NCBI GenBank assembly: GCA_018001935.1
Contig: JAGNHB010000031.1
Coordinates: forward strand, 1-61,288
Direction: 5' to 3'
Origin: Acidobacteriota bacterium
Lineage (GTDB): Bacteria > Acidobacteriota > JAAYUB01
Length of the DNA stretch: 61,288 nt
Each line of letters opens with the position of its first letter. The first letter of the stretch is position 1. This document shows positions 23,131 through 31,496 of the stretch, piece by piece. The translations under genes and the position numbers were made by a program. The notes under the pieces are model-generated. The model had not been told where the DNA came from and searched no databases. It saw only the letters and a list, made by a program, of their open reading frames with translations.

Positions 23131-23160
23131 TTGAAATGGACCGGGAAAAGGAAGTATGAT
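23131..23160 (+). promoter_or_regulatory. sigma70-type promoter for the FHA-fusion gene group
   Basis: TTGAAA (23131-23136) and TATGAT (23155-23160) are 18 nt apart. The FHA gene starts at 23200. No other good promoter was seen before 29344, so it may drive the whole four-gene run. Confidence 0.5.
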
Positions 23161-23199
23161 CCCCGCAATGGCCGAGGCTCTCCGAAATCGAAGGAAGCA

Positions 23200-24384
23200 A
23201 TGATGATGCGAGCGAACGCGACCCCTACGGCGAGATCGGACGGACGCGGTGCGTTCCGCTTCCCCGTGTTTTCCACCCTGTGCCTTGGCGCCACGGGGTG
23301 GGCGGCTGCCCGGCAGACGGCCGGGGCCCCGCCCGCCCAGCCCCAGGCCGGGACCGTGACGTGGGTGCTGTGGATCTGCGCCATCATCGGGGCCCTGGCG
23401 TTCGTGGCCGTCATCACGGCGCTGGTGATCCGGATGATCTCCCAGAAACCGAGAGTGCCCGAGAAGGGCGGCGGAAAGCAGACTGCCGGGCATCGTCCGG
23501 CAGGCGACTCCTGGCTGGAACCTGCCCCGATGCCCGGCCCCCCGTTCGCGGATCAACCCTATGGCGCGATTTCCCCGCCGGGGTACCCGGGGGATGCCGG
23601 CCCCTACGGCCCCATGCCCGGTCCCGCGCCCGGTCCCCCGGCCGCCCCCCGCGGCGCCCCGGGCCCGGCGTACCCCGGGCCGGCCCCCTACCCGCCGCCG
23701 GGCGGCTACGCCCCCGCCCCGCCGGCACCCCGCCCCGCCCCGCCGCCGGCGCCCTATCCACCGTATCCCGAACCGCCGTCTCCTTACGGGCCGGGGCGGA
23801 CCCCCGGCGCCCCCGGGAGCCCGGCGGCGTTCCCGCCTCCGGCCTGGGGGCCGCCCCCGCAGGAACCGGCACGTCCGCTTCCCAAGACCCGGATCCTGCC
23901 CACGATCGACGCCCCGGCGTCTCCCCCGTTGCCCCGGCCCGCGGCCCCGCCGGCTCCGCAGGCCCCGCCGGCGCGACCCGCCGCGGCCGGTTTCCCGGCG
24001 CCGCCTCCCCCGTTCCCGCCTCCCCCTCCGCGGGCGCCGGAGATCCCGACGCTCCACGACGAGGAGAGCGGCGACAAGACCATCATGGCGGATCAGTCTC
24101 CCCCGGAGACGCTGGTGGCCGAGAAGGGTCCCGTTGCCGGGTCCAGCTTCTCGCTGAAGTCCCGGGTACGCATCGGGCGGGCTCCGGACAACGAGATCAC
24201 GCTTCCGGACAAGAAAGCCTCACACCACCACGCCATTCTGAATATCCTGGCCGGGCGGTTGGTGCTGACGGACCTGAACAGCACCAACGGCACCACGCTC
24301 AACGGGATCCGGGTCAGTGAACCTACCGAGGTGCACGCGGGTGACCGGATCATCATCGGGGACTCCTGTTTCGTGGTTCGATAA
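23200..24384 (+). CDS. membrane-anchored FHA-domain protein with Pro-rich stalk
   Basis: ATG 23200 has AAGGAA upstream; the frame is open further back but crosses the promoter. The protein has 394 aa. A signal-like segment near 20-37 and a membrane helix near 53-79 (VTWVLWICAIIGALAFVAV) are followed by about 210 residues of Pro/Ala/Gly-rich stalk. A forkhead-associated domain ends the protein: FSLKSRVRIGRAPDNEITLP, KKASHHHAILNILAG, DLNSTNGTTLNG and GDRIIIGDSCFVV. FHA domains bind phosphothreonine peptides. TLHDEESGDKTIMADQSPPE before the domain has a Thr-containing acidic segment of the kind that is phosphorylated in FHA partner proteins. The large fusion gene follows after 63 nt. Confidence 0.88.
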   Translation: MMMRANATPTARSDGRGAFRFPVFSTLCLGATGWAAARQTAGAPPAQPQAGTVTWVLWICAIIGALAFVAVITALVIRMISQKPRVPEKGGGKQTAGHRPAGDSWLEPAPMPGPPFADQPYGAISPPGYPGDAGPYGPMPGPAPGPPAAPRGAPGPAYPGPAPYPPPGGYAPAPPAPRPAPPPAPYPPYPEPPSPYGPGRTPGAPGSPAAFPPPAWGPPPQEPARPLPKTRILPTIDAPASPPLPRPAAPPAPQAPPARPAAAGFPAPPPPFPPPPPRAPEIPTLHDEESGDKTIMADQSPPETLVAEKGPVAGSSFSLKSRVRIGRAPDNEITLPDKKASHHHAILNILAGRLVLTDLNSTNGTTLNGIRVSEPTEVHAGDRIIIGDSCFVVR

Positions 24385-24447
24385 CGCGGCCGGCCCGGCC
24401 GGGGCGGTCGTGACCGGCGGGCCGGTCCCCCGAAAGGCAGTGGAACG

Positions 24448-27400
24448 ATGAAGGACAAAGAACTTTCCGAGGGTCTCCCGCCGGCAGCGCCCCCGGCGCC
24501 CTCCCCCCCGGCGCCCCCCGGCCCGGCGGCGAAAACCGTCTTCGCCGTGCGCACGCACGGCGCCCTGCAAGTCCCCGTCATCCGGCTCGGTAACCCGGAC
24601 GTGCTGGTCATTCCCGGCGCCATCCACTACTCGCGCGACGCCGTCGAAACCGAGACCCTCCAGTGGCCCCCGAAAAAAACGCAGGACGCCACCGACCTTC
24701 CGATCCGCCTTCCCCTGACCCGGTGCAGGGGAACGGGCGAGCTTCACCTGGACCCCTCCTTCGGCGAATACCACGTGATGAGCCTGGACGACGAAGCCTG
24801 GATCCTGCCCCGGAAGTATTTCGTGGCCTGCGAGATCACCCTGAACGTGGTGAAGCTGATGGAAGAGGGGGCCGGGACCGGGCCGCCCGGGGATACCGAA
24901 CCGCTCCTCCGGGTCGCCGGGACCGGGACGCTCCTTGTCATCTCCCCCGGGCCGGTGGAGCGCATCCCGCTGGACGGCGCCCACCCCCTCGTCGCCTCCC
25001 CCTCGGCCCTTCTGGCCCGGGAGTCGGGGGTCCGCTGCTCCGGGGTCCCCCAACCTGCCGGCGCCGGGGAGACCGGGGATACCGCGTCGGCGCCGACGCC
25101 CCGCGTTCTCCGCGGGCCCGGGAACGTGCTCCTCTGCCCGGTCCCCAACCCCCGCTCGACCCTCTGCCCCCACGCGGAGTTCATCCCGCCCCCGAACCCC
25201 GAGGTCTTCCAGGCGCTTCGGCGGGTGGCGATCTTCCAGGAGCTTCCCGACGAGGTCCTGGAGGGGTTGGCCCGCCGCTCCGTGCTGGAAAGCCGGCCCG
25301 CGAGGGAAACCGTGTTCAACGCGGGGGACGAGGCCGCGGACCTCTACGTGGTGGAGTCGGGGGCCGTGGAAGTTCTTCGTCCCGCCGCTCCCCCCGTGCC
25401 GCCGGTGTGCATCTCCGTCCTGGGGCCCGGCGAGTGCTTCGGGGAGATGGCCCTCCTGTCGGGCGAGCCCCGTTCCGCGACGGTGAGGACCACGGAAGCG
25501 GCCACGCTGGTGCGGATCACACGGGGGGATTTCCTCCACCTGGTGTCGGAGGCGTCCGTTTACCGGCGCATCGTGAAAATGCTCTGCGACCGCCTGCGCT
25601 CCTCCACCACGCGGATCGAAGAGGCGAGGAGGGCCCATCTCTCCCTCAGCCGGCGACTCCAGGGGTACCGGGAGTTCGAGAAGGACCGGGCGGCGGGGTC
25701 CACCTCGGCCGCGAGGGAACTCGAGCAGGTGATAGCCGCCGCGGCCGCCTGCGACGGTCCGGTCTTCGTGGAAGGGGAGGAGGGGTCGGGCAAGAGCCTC
25801 GCCTGCGCCCTCGCCATCCGGAAGAGCCGCCGCGCGGAGGGCCCGGTCATCGTGGTGGACTGCCCCCGCGGGGGCGTCACGGCCGCGACGGAGATCTTCG
25901 GCCAGGAGGAGGGCCCCGAGGGGTCCGCCCAGTGGGGCGCCCTGGAACTCTGCGCCGAGGGGTCCGTGGTGATCGAGGAACCCCAGGCCCTCGGGCCCGT
26001 GGCCCGCGAACAACTGCTGCAGGCGCTGAGGACCGGGAAATTCCGCCGCATCGGGGGCAGTTCCGAGGTGCCGCTTTCGGCGCGGGTCTTCGTGACCCGG
26101 CGCCTGAAGCCGGACGAGGTCTCCCACACCGCCGCCCCCGGCCTGAAGAACCTCTTCACCGGCGGGGTGATCTCCATCCCCCCGCTGCGAAACCGCCGGA
26201 AGGACATCCCGGAGATCGTGGGCACCCTGGGGACCAAGCACGCCGAAGCCGCGGGGGTCCCGAACCCGCAGATCTCCCCGGCGGCCATGGAGCGCCTCGT
26301 CAGCTACGATTGGCCGGGGAACGTGGGCGAGTTGGACACGGTGATCCGCCGGGCCTTCACCCTCGCCCCCGAGGGGCGGATCGACGCCGAGCACATCCTC
26401 ATCCACCTGCCGCCCGGCATCAAGCAGGGAAAGGTGGACCTCTTTCGCCTGCCGTGGCTCAAAGCCTTCCTCAAGAGTTCTTTCTACCCGCTGATCCTGC
26501 AAATCCCCGCTCTGTTCGTCCTGGGCCTCATCGCCGTGTACTGTTTCGTCGGGCCCCAGTCCGAGGACAACTTCGCCCTGACGCTCACCTGGCCCATCTG
26601 GTGGGCGGCCCTCCCCCTCTCCTTCCTCTTCCTCGGGCGCATCTGGTGCAGCATCTGCCCTTTCGCCCTGGTCAGCTCGGGGATCCAGAAGGCGGGCGGG
26701 CTGAAGTTGCCGATCCCGAAGTTCTTCCGGCGGCTGGAAATCTGGCCCATGACGTTCCTCTTCCTCTTCCTGACGTGGGCGGACGAGTACTGGCACTACC
26801 CGGACTACCCGTGGATGACCGGGGTCGTGCTGGTTTCCGTCTTCGGCGGGACCGTCCTCATGAGCCTGATCTTCGAGCGGCGCACCTGGTGCCGGTACTT
26901 CTGCCCGCTGGGCGGTGTGAACGGCGTCTACTCCAGCGCCTCGTTCCTGGAGCTGCGCACCAACATCGACGTGTGCTCCAACGAGTGCACCGACCACCGC
27001 TGCATCGCCGGGGACAACCGGCGCCCCTGCCCCATGCTGGAGCGCCCGCTGGCCATGGACACCAACCAGAACTGCAACCTGTGCATGAACTGCCTGAAGG
27101 TCTGCCCGCACGGGGCGGTGCACCTCTACCTGCGAAAGCCGGGGGCGGAGATGTGGGAGATGCGGAAACCGCTCCTCTCCGCCGGGGTCCTCGCCGTGCT
27201 CCTGTCGGGCGCCATGCTGCTCCACGCTTTCTGCAAGTACCTGGGGGCGTGGGGCCTCGGCCTCAAGGACGCCCCCCCCGCCATCTGGTTCGGCCTCGCC
27301 ACCGACGAGGCGGCCTGGACCCTCGGGTACATCCTCATGCTGGTGGCGGTGATGGGGATCGTCATGACGGCCGCCGCGGTCTCCACCGGGATGGAGAACG

Positions 27401-28014
27401 GCGTCTTCAGTTCGAACCTGGCCCACTACGGCCTCACCTTCGCCGTTATGGCCGTTCTTCAGCACATCACCCTCGAGGGCGCCGAATTCTTCGCGGAGGG
27501 AATCCCCGATGGGGTGGCCCTGGTGGCGGGCTGGCTCGGGGGCAACGCGGACCCGGAGGCGTACGTCCTCTTCACGCCGCTCCTGGTGAGGCTGGTCCAG
27601 GTGTTCCTGGGAGTCTGCGCCCTCGTCCTGACGCTCTACGCCATCGACCGGGTCTCGAAGCAGCGGGGGGAGGAGGGAAGGCGGTCGCCGGGGGCCCTGC
27701 CCTTCCACGCGGCGGCGGCCCTCCTGGGCGCGATGTTCGTGGTCTTCATCGTCACGGCGCCGCTGTCTCCCCCGGGGGAGGCGCCCGCGGAAAAGCCGCC
27801 GGCGGCGGTCCAACCCGCCCCGCCGGGGGCCCCTGCCGCCCCCGCGCCGGCCGCCCCCCGGCCGCGTCCCGCCACACTGCGTTGGACAAACCCCGGTGAC
27901 CCCGGACCGGACGCACCGTCCGGCGGGACCCGTGCGGCCGGTGCACGCGGGAGGCACGCCGCGCGGGTGGGACATCCAACCTCCGTAAAGAAGGGCTTCG
28001 GCTATCATCTGTGA
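24448..28014 (+). CDS. 1188-aa fusion: AIM24-like, cyclic-nucleotide-binding, NtrC-like AAA, membrane polyferredoxin
   Basis: Residues about 30-235 resemble the AIM24/TIGR00266 beta domain (LVIPGAIHYSRDAVETETLQ, CRGTGELHLDPSFGEYHVMS). Residues 255-385 are a cyclic-nucleotide-binding domain (IFQELPDEVLEGLA, NAGDEAADLYVVESGAVEVL, GECFGEMALLSGEPRSATV). Residues 420-655 follow the sigma54-activator AAA fold: Walker A VEGEEGSGKS (441-450), SVVIEE as Walker B, PPLRNRRKDIPEI and SYDWPGNVGELD. The GAFTGA loop is replaced (GQEEGPEGSAQW) and there is no DNA-binding helix. Residues 675-1105 carry about nine membrane helices with WCSICP (733), WCRYFCP (815), a C-x3-C-x4-C set (843-852) and CNLCMNCLKVCP (876-887), as in NapH/CcoG-type ferredoxins. 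I infer a nucleotide-sensing membrane electron-transfer protein. The last 80 residues are a Pro/Ala-rich tail of doubtful value. Confidence 0.85.
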   Translation: MKDKELSEGLPPAAPPAPSPPAPPGPAAKTVFAVRTHGALQVPVIRLGNPDVLVIPGAIHYSRDAVETETLQWPPKKTQDATDLPIRLPLTRCRGTGELHLDPSFGEYHVMSLDDEAWILPRKYFVACEITLNVVKLMEEGAGTGPPGDTEPLLRVAGTGTLLVISPGPVERIPLDGAHPLVASPSALLARESGVRCSGVPQPAGAGETGDTASAPTPRVLRGPGNVLLCPVPNPRSTLCPHAEFIPPPNPEVFQALRRVAIFQELPDEVLEGLARRSVLESRPARETVFNAGDEAADLYVVESGAVEVLRPAAPPVPPVCISVLGPGECFGEMALLSGEPRSATVRTTEAATLVRITRGDFLHLVSEASVYRRIVKMLCDRLRSSTTRIEEARRAHLSLSRRLQGYREFEKDRAAGSTSAARELEQVIAAAAACDGPVFVEGEEGSGKSLACALAIRKSRRAEGPVIVVDCPRGGVTAATEIFGQEEGPEGSAQWGALELCAEGSVVIEEPQALGPVAREQLLQALRTGKFRRIGGSSEVPLSARVFVTRRLKPDEVSHTAAPGLKNLFTGGVISIPPLRNRRKDIPEIVGTLGTKHAEAAGVPNPQISPAAMERLVSYDWPGNVGELDTVIRRAFTLAPEGRIDAEHILIHLPPGIKQGKVDLFRLPWLKAFLKSSFYPLILQIPALFVLGLIAVYCFVGPQSEDNFALTLTWPIWWAALPLSFLFLGRIWCSICPFALVSSGIQKAGGLKLPIPKFFRRLEIWPMTFLFLFLTWADEYWHYPDYPWMTGVVLVSVFGGTVLMSLIFERRTWCRYFCPLGGVNGVYSSASFLELRTNIDVCSNECTDHRCIAGDNRRPCPMLERPLAMDTNQNCNLCMNCLKVCPHGAVHLYLRKPGAEMWEMRKPLLSAGVLAVLLSGAMLLHAFCKYLGAWGLGLKDAPPAIWFGLATDEAAWTLGYILMLVAVMGIVMTAAAVSTGMENGVFSSNLAHYGLTFAVMAVLQHITLEGAEFFAEGIPDGVALVAGWLGGNADPEAYVLFTPLLVRLVQVFLGVCALVLTLYAIDRVSKQRGEEGRRSPGALPFHAAAALLGAMFVVFIVTAPLSPPGEAPAEKPPAAVQPAPPGAPAAPAPAAPRPRPATLRWTNPGDPGPDAPSGGTRAAGARGRHAARVGHPTSVKKGFGYHL

Positions 28015-28030
28015 GAAGAAGGAGACACGC

Positions 28031-28579
28031 ATGGAAGTGATCAAGCCCCCCGATCCACCCGAACCGAACGTGCAGACACCCGCCGAGCCCGAGCTGGACC
28101 CGGCGAAGCTGGAGTTCCACCTGCGGCGGTTGCGCGACGAGCAGAGCCTTCTCAGGGGCTTTCTCGGCGGGGCCGTGGCCGCGCTGGTCGGGGCCGCCAT
28201 CTGGGCCGGCGTCACCTTCGGCACCGGGTACCAGATCGGCTGGATGGCCGTGGGGGTGGGCTTTCTCGTGGGTTTCGCCATTCGCCTGACCGGGAAAGGG
28301 ATCGATCCGAAGTTCGGCGTGATGGGCGCCGTGCTCAGCCTCGCCGGCTGCCTGATCGGGAACTACCTCACCGTCTGCGCCGTCCTGGCAAAGGAACTGC
28401 ACACCCCCTTCTTCGACCTGCTCACCAGCGTCGACTTCAACTTTGTCCTGCTGGTGATGAAAGAGACGTTCAGCCCCATCGACCTCGTGTTCTACGCCCT
28501 GGCGGTGTTCGAGGGCTACCGCTTCTCCATTCGCGGGCTGACGGACGAGGAGAAGGCAAAACTTGGAAAAGGAGTCTGA
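28031..28579 (+). CDS. integral membrane protein (182 aa)
   Basis: ATG 28031 follows AAGGAG. A Pro-rich cytoplasmic N-terminus and a charged helix (LEFHLRRLRDEQSLLRG) precede three or four membrane helices (FLGGAVAALVGAAIWAGVTF, GWMAVGVGFLVGFAIRL, FGVMGAVLSLAGCLIGNYLT, LVFYALAVFEGYRFSI). It is the kind of small membrane protein often found next to membrane ferredoxins or DUF-type transporters, but no family was identified. It sits 16 nt after the fusion gene and its stop abuts the next gene's ATG (TGAATG), so it belongs to that operon. Confidence 0.75.
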   Translation: MEVIKPPDPPEPNVQTPAEPELDPAKLEFHLRRLRDEQSLLRGFLGGAVAALVGAAIWAGVTFGTGYQIGWMAVGVGFLVGFAIRLTGKGIDPKFGVMGAVLSLAGCLIGNYLTVCAVLAKELHTPFFDLLTSVDFNFVLLVMKETFSPIDLVFYALAVFEGYRFSIRGLTDEEKAKLGKGV

Positions 28580-29344
28580 ATGAAAAGCATTTGCAGGTTC
28601 CTGGCGACCGGTCTGCTCCTGGCGGCGGGGTGCGCGCCGGTCGCGTCCCAGGGGTTCCACGGGGTGGTGGAGGGCGGGTGGCTCTTCACGCACGCCACCG
28701 AGTACCGCGACGTCCACCCGGCACAGAACCCCCCGACCCCTCTCTACGGCGTGGGCTACCGGGCGGCCGGCGATTTCGGCAACGCGGTCGCCTGGGGCGT
28801 CGGTCTCGGTTACAAGCCGTTCCCCTTCGTGCGGCTCGACGCGCGGTTCACCGATTACCCCTCCCTCACCTTCTCGGGGCAGAGCAATTTCCTCACCCCG
28901 CCGGCCCCGGAGCCGGTCCGGGGGAAAGTCCACGCCGACTCGCTCCTGGCCGGCGCCTACCTCGACCTGTCAGGGGTCCCGGGAGCGCGCCTCGGCCGGT
29001 TCCGTCCCTACCTGGGGGCCGGGGTGGGGTTCTCCGTGAACCGGCAGCAGCCCATGGTGCTGTCCTATCCTTCGCTCGCCGTCCCGCACACGCTCACCAC
29101 GCCGGGGGGGACCCGGGCCGATTTCGCCTGGAAGGCGTGCGTCGGCTTCTCCTTCCCGCTGGTGAGCCGGCTCGTGCTCGACCTGGAGTACCGGTACACC
29201 CGCCTGGGGAAAGCCGTGACCGACGAGGGCGACGCGGTGATGGTTCGCCCGTCCATCGGGCAGACGACGATCATCCACATCGGCGAGACCTACGCGCCGC
29301 TCCGCTTCCACGGCCTCTTCGCCGGGGCGAGGGTGAGCTTTTGA
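28580..29344 (+). CDS. outer-membrane beta-barrel protein (254 aa)
   Basis: ATG 28580 abuts the upstream stop and uses AAGGAG. An N-terminal signal peptide contains LLLAAGCAPVASQG; the C at position 18 might be lipidated, though the lipobox is imperfect. The mature part has alternating amphipathic strands (AWGVGLGYKPFPFVRLDARF, RFRPYLGAGVGFSVNRQQ, ACVGFSFPLVSRLVLDLEYR, YTRLGKAV). The chain ends GLFAGARVSF, with a C-terminal Phe as required by the BAM machinery. An OmpW/OmpA-like barrel of about eight strands is likely. It closes the run that begins with the FHA protein. Confidence 0.83.
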   Translation: MKSICRFLATGLLLAAGCAPVASQGFHGVVEGGWLFTHATEYRDVHPAQNPPTPLYGVGYRAAGDFGNAVAWGVGLGYKPFPFVRLDARFTDYPSLTFSGQSNFLTPPAPEPVRGKVHADSLLAGAYLDLSGVPGARLGRFRPYLGAGVGFSVNRQQPMVLSYPSLAVPHTLTTPGGTRADFAWKACVGFSFPLVSRLVLDLEYRYTRLGKAVTDEGDAVMVRPSIGQTTIIHIGETYAPLRFHGLFAGARVSF

Positions 29345-29454
29345 GCTTTCGCGGACGGGACGGGGCGAGGGCGGGCTTCCCGGCCTCGTGAGACGGACCC
29401 GGTCGCGGGCGAACCGGCTGAAGATCGGAAGGGTTTCGCGGCATCCGTCGCCGG

Positions 29455-29492
29455 ATCGGACGGATCGGTCGGATCCGACCGATCGGTCCGAT
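29455..29492. repeat. 38-bp palindromic repeat, copy D
   Basis: Matches copies A-C at 37 of 38 positions (A for T at 29460), including the 20-bp palindrome. It is the only copy outside the four-helix-bundle gene and lies between two convergent genes. Confidence 0.8.
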
Positions 29493-29581
29493 TCAACCCT
29501 CCCGGTGAGACGGCCGGCCCCGCGCAGAGCGGCCGGCATCGACGCGGTTCCGGCCCTTCCGTTTCCGGGCCGGGCCCCGGG

Positions 29582-30121
29582 TCAAGGGACGAGGGCGAAG
29601 GACTCGAAGAACTTCCGGCACTCCTCGCTGTCGATCGCCGCCTGGTCGAAGTTCATGTACATCAACTGGTAGAGACGGTTTTTCACGAGGATGAGGTCCG
29701 CCCGGCCGTGGATGGTCTTGCCGGACTTCGACCCCGTGAACGTGAAGGAACGCCCCGGGTTGCCGCTCACCGTGATGTCTTTTTCGCTGTTCAGCTTGCC
29801 GTTCATGCTGCCCAGCGCCCCGCGGCGTCCGCCGTCGAAGAACTCCCGTTTCGAGCCGACCTGGTCCAGGATCGCGGCGGGGAAGTCGTTGAACCCCACC
29901 ACGCACGCCCCCTCGTCCCGTTCAGCGGTCACCATCACGAACTCGATGGTGTCGCCGTTGGGCAGCGGAGCTTTCTCCCGGGTTTCCTTCGCCGTGGACA
30001 GCCCGGCCGGGAATGTGACCTTGTACTTCCCCTCGTTCGACGTGTAGTCCTGGGGACCCCTCAGGCAGCTGGCACTGGAGGCGAGAAAGGCGGCGATCAG
30101 GATGAGGGCGGTTTTTCTCAT
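29582..30121 (-). CDS. secreted protein / probable lipoprotein (179 aa)
   Basis: ATG 30121 follows GAGGAG. The signal peptide MRKTALILIAAFLASSASC leads to Cys 19, a plausible lipidation site although the -3 position is Ser. The mature domain (GKYKVTFPAGLSTAKETREK, GDTIEFVMVTAERDEGACVV, GRSFTFTGSKSGKTIHGRAD, RLYQLMYMNFDQ) has the strand order of the PsbP/DUF1795-like fold, with an FFESFAL end. Such lipoproteins sit in the periplasm on an outer- or inner-membrane anchor. No partner gene is beside it. Function is unknown. Confidence 0.7.
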   Translation of the reverse strand: MRKTALILIAAFLASSASCLRGPQDYTSNEGKYKVTFPAGLSTAKETREKAPLPNGDTIEFVMVTAERDEGACVVGFNDFPAAILDQVGSKREFFDGGRRGALGSMNGKLNSEKDITVSGNPGRSFTFTGSKSGKTIHGRADLILVKNRLYQLMYMNFDQAAIDSEECRKFFESFALVP

Positions 30122-30386
30122 GGTTCTCCTCTTTTCCCGAGATGATCGTTCGACGGGTGAAACCTCCCCGAGAGGAGGTCCCCGGGTTCGCGTGCGGAGT
30201 GTTTCAACAAGGTCCTTGCAGTGGCTGGTTCGGAAGCCGCGATAGCCATGTTATTGTAATCCCGGTCCCGGGCGGGATCAAGCGGTTTGTGCCGTAGCTT
30301 TCCGCACCGCGCGGCGGGTCGGCGCATCCAACGGGCAGGCGGGCCCTTCGGCGGGTCCCCCGAACCCCACTAGGAGAAAAGAACGG

Positions 30387-30800
30387 ATGATCAACGCAAA
30401 ATCGAACGGTTCCGACCCCATTCTCTGCCGTGCCGAGGCCGGCGAGGCCGGGGCCCAGTACGAGATGGGCTGCCGGTTCTACGACCGGGGCGACTACGCC
30501 GCGGCGCTGGAGTGGTACCGGAAGGCCGCGGCCCAGGGCCACAACAGCGGGCTCTGCGACACGGGCTACTGTTACCGGAACGGCTACGGCGTCGCGCAGG
30601 ACTACGCCGCGGCCCTCCCCTTCTACCGGCAGGCCGCCGGTCAGGGCTGCCCCACGGGGGCGTTCTGGCTGGCCCACGCTTACGAGCACGGCGAGGGGGT
30701 CGACGTCGACCTCGCCGAAGCCCGGCGCTGGTACGGGATCGCCCGGGACCGCGGGGACGCGGACGCCAGCGCGGCGCTGGCCCGGCTGGGGACCGTCTGA
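30387..30800 (+). CDS. Sel1-repeat (TPR-like) protein
   Basis: A 137-aa protein; ATG 30387 follows AGGAG. Three SEL1 units are readable: GAQYEMGCRFYDRGDYAAALEWYRKAA, SGLCDTGYCYRNGYGVAQDYAAALPFYRQAA and TGAFWLAHAYEHGEGVDVDLAEARRWY (shown here as segments of longer repeats). There is no signal peptide, so a cytoplasmic binding scaffold is likely. It is a stand-alone gene. The hairpin at 30828-30852 lies just after it. Confidence 0.88.
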   Translation: MINAKSNGSDPILCRAEAGEAGAQYEMGCRFYDRGDYAAALEWYRKAAAQGHNSGLCDTGYCYRNGYGVAQDYAAALPFYRQAAGQGCPTGAFWLAHAYEHGEGVDVDLAEARRWYGIARDRGDADASAALARLGTV

Positions 30801-30827
30801 CGCACCGGCGTGTCGGGATACCGTTCA

Positions 30828-30852
30828 GCCTCGGGTAACGCAAGCCCGAGGC
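30828..30852 (+). terminator. possible stem-loop after the Sel1 gene
   Basis: GCCTCGGG (30828-30835) pairs with CCCGAGGC (30845-30852) over a 9-nt loop. No T-tract follows, so a terminator role is weak. Confidence 0.35.
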
Positions 30853-30975
30853 AACCATCCTTCAGACCCGGGCCAGAATTTCCGGGAAGCGGTGACAATC
30901 CTCCCTGGGGCTGTAGGCAATTTTTTATGTCTCCATGATTTTTTATAGTCCATGCGCTCCCAAGGCGCAATGGCG

Positions 30976-31004
30976 TTGACAGGTCTGGACGACTCCGGTA
31001 TGCT
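30976..31004 (+). promoter_or_regulatory. sigma70-type promoter of hicBA
   Basis: TTGACA (30976-30981), a 17-nt spacer and TATGCT (30999-31004). The start codon of hicB is at 31061, leaving a leader of about 50 nt. Confidence 0.65.
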
Positions 31005-31060
31005 GAAACCAGGCGCCGAACCCAGTATCAAACCCCTGTGGATGGAGGGTCAGAGATCAT

Positions 31061-31282
31061 ATGCTCAGACGATTGACCGCGATTATCGAGAGAGAAGGCG
31101 ACGGCTTTGTCGCGCTCTGCCCGGAATTGGACATCGCCAGCCAGGGGGAATCCATCGAAGAGGCCCGGGCCAATCTCCGGGAAGCGGTGGAACTTTTCTT
31201 CGAATGTGCTTCGGAATCGGAAATTCACCAACGCTTTCATGAGGAGATCTATGTGACTCAACTCGAGGTTGCCGTTGGGTAA
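31061..31282 (+). CDS. hicB: HicB-family antitoxin
   Basis: The 73-aa product is the short HicB type: a partial RNase H-like fold with RLTAIIEREGDGFVALCPEL and DIASQGESIEEARANLREAVELFFEC. It has no added DNA-binding C-terminal helix, so regulation may depend on the complex or another protein. The antitoxin gene precedes the toxin gene, whose start overlaps its stop by 8 nt. This antitoxin-first order is one of the two known hic layouts. Confidence 0.9.
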   Translation: MLRRLTAIIEREGDGFVALCPELDIASQGESIEEARANLREAVELFFECASESEIHQRFHEEIYVTQLEVAVG

Positions 31283-31496
31283 GCTGAAGGTCCATTCCGG
31301 GGCCGAGGTATGCAAAATACTCTCTGCAATGGGATTTCAGGAAGTCCGACGCAGAGGGAGCCATATCGTGATGCAAAAGGACGTCCAGGGTGGGACGATT
31401 ACCGTCCCGGTACCCGATCACCTGGAGTTGCGGGTCGGGACTCTTCTCTCCATCATCCGCCAGTCCGGCCTTCCCCGAACCCTGTTCGAATCGTGA
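31275..31496 (+). CDS. hicA: HicA-family mRNA interferase toxin
   Basis: A 73-aa toxin with the dsRBD-like HicA fold: VCKILSAMGFQEVRRRGSHI carries the catalytic GSH histidine, then GTITVPVPDHLELRVGTLLS and IIRQSGLPRTLF. It starts at TTG 31275, 6 nt after GAGG; a TTG at 31269 is possible but badly spaced. Its 3' end overlaps the pduS-like gene on the other strand by 44 nt (convergent). Confidence 0.9.
   Translation: MGKLKVHSGAEVCKILSAMGFQEVRRRGSHIVMQKDVQGGTITVPVPDHLELRVGTLLSIIRQSGLPRTLFES

Noticed and set aside
24448..28014. Sigma54-dependent transcription activator
   Set aside because: The GAFTGA loop and a helix-turn-helix are missing, and the chain continues into membrane helices.
24220..28281. 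1353-codon open frame on the minus strand across the fusion gene
   Set aside because: It is the antisense shadow of a GC-rich gene. Its translation is His/Gly/Arg/Asp-rich with no domain, while the plus frame has clear motifs.
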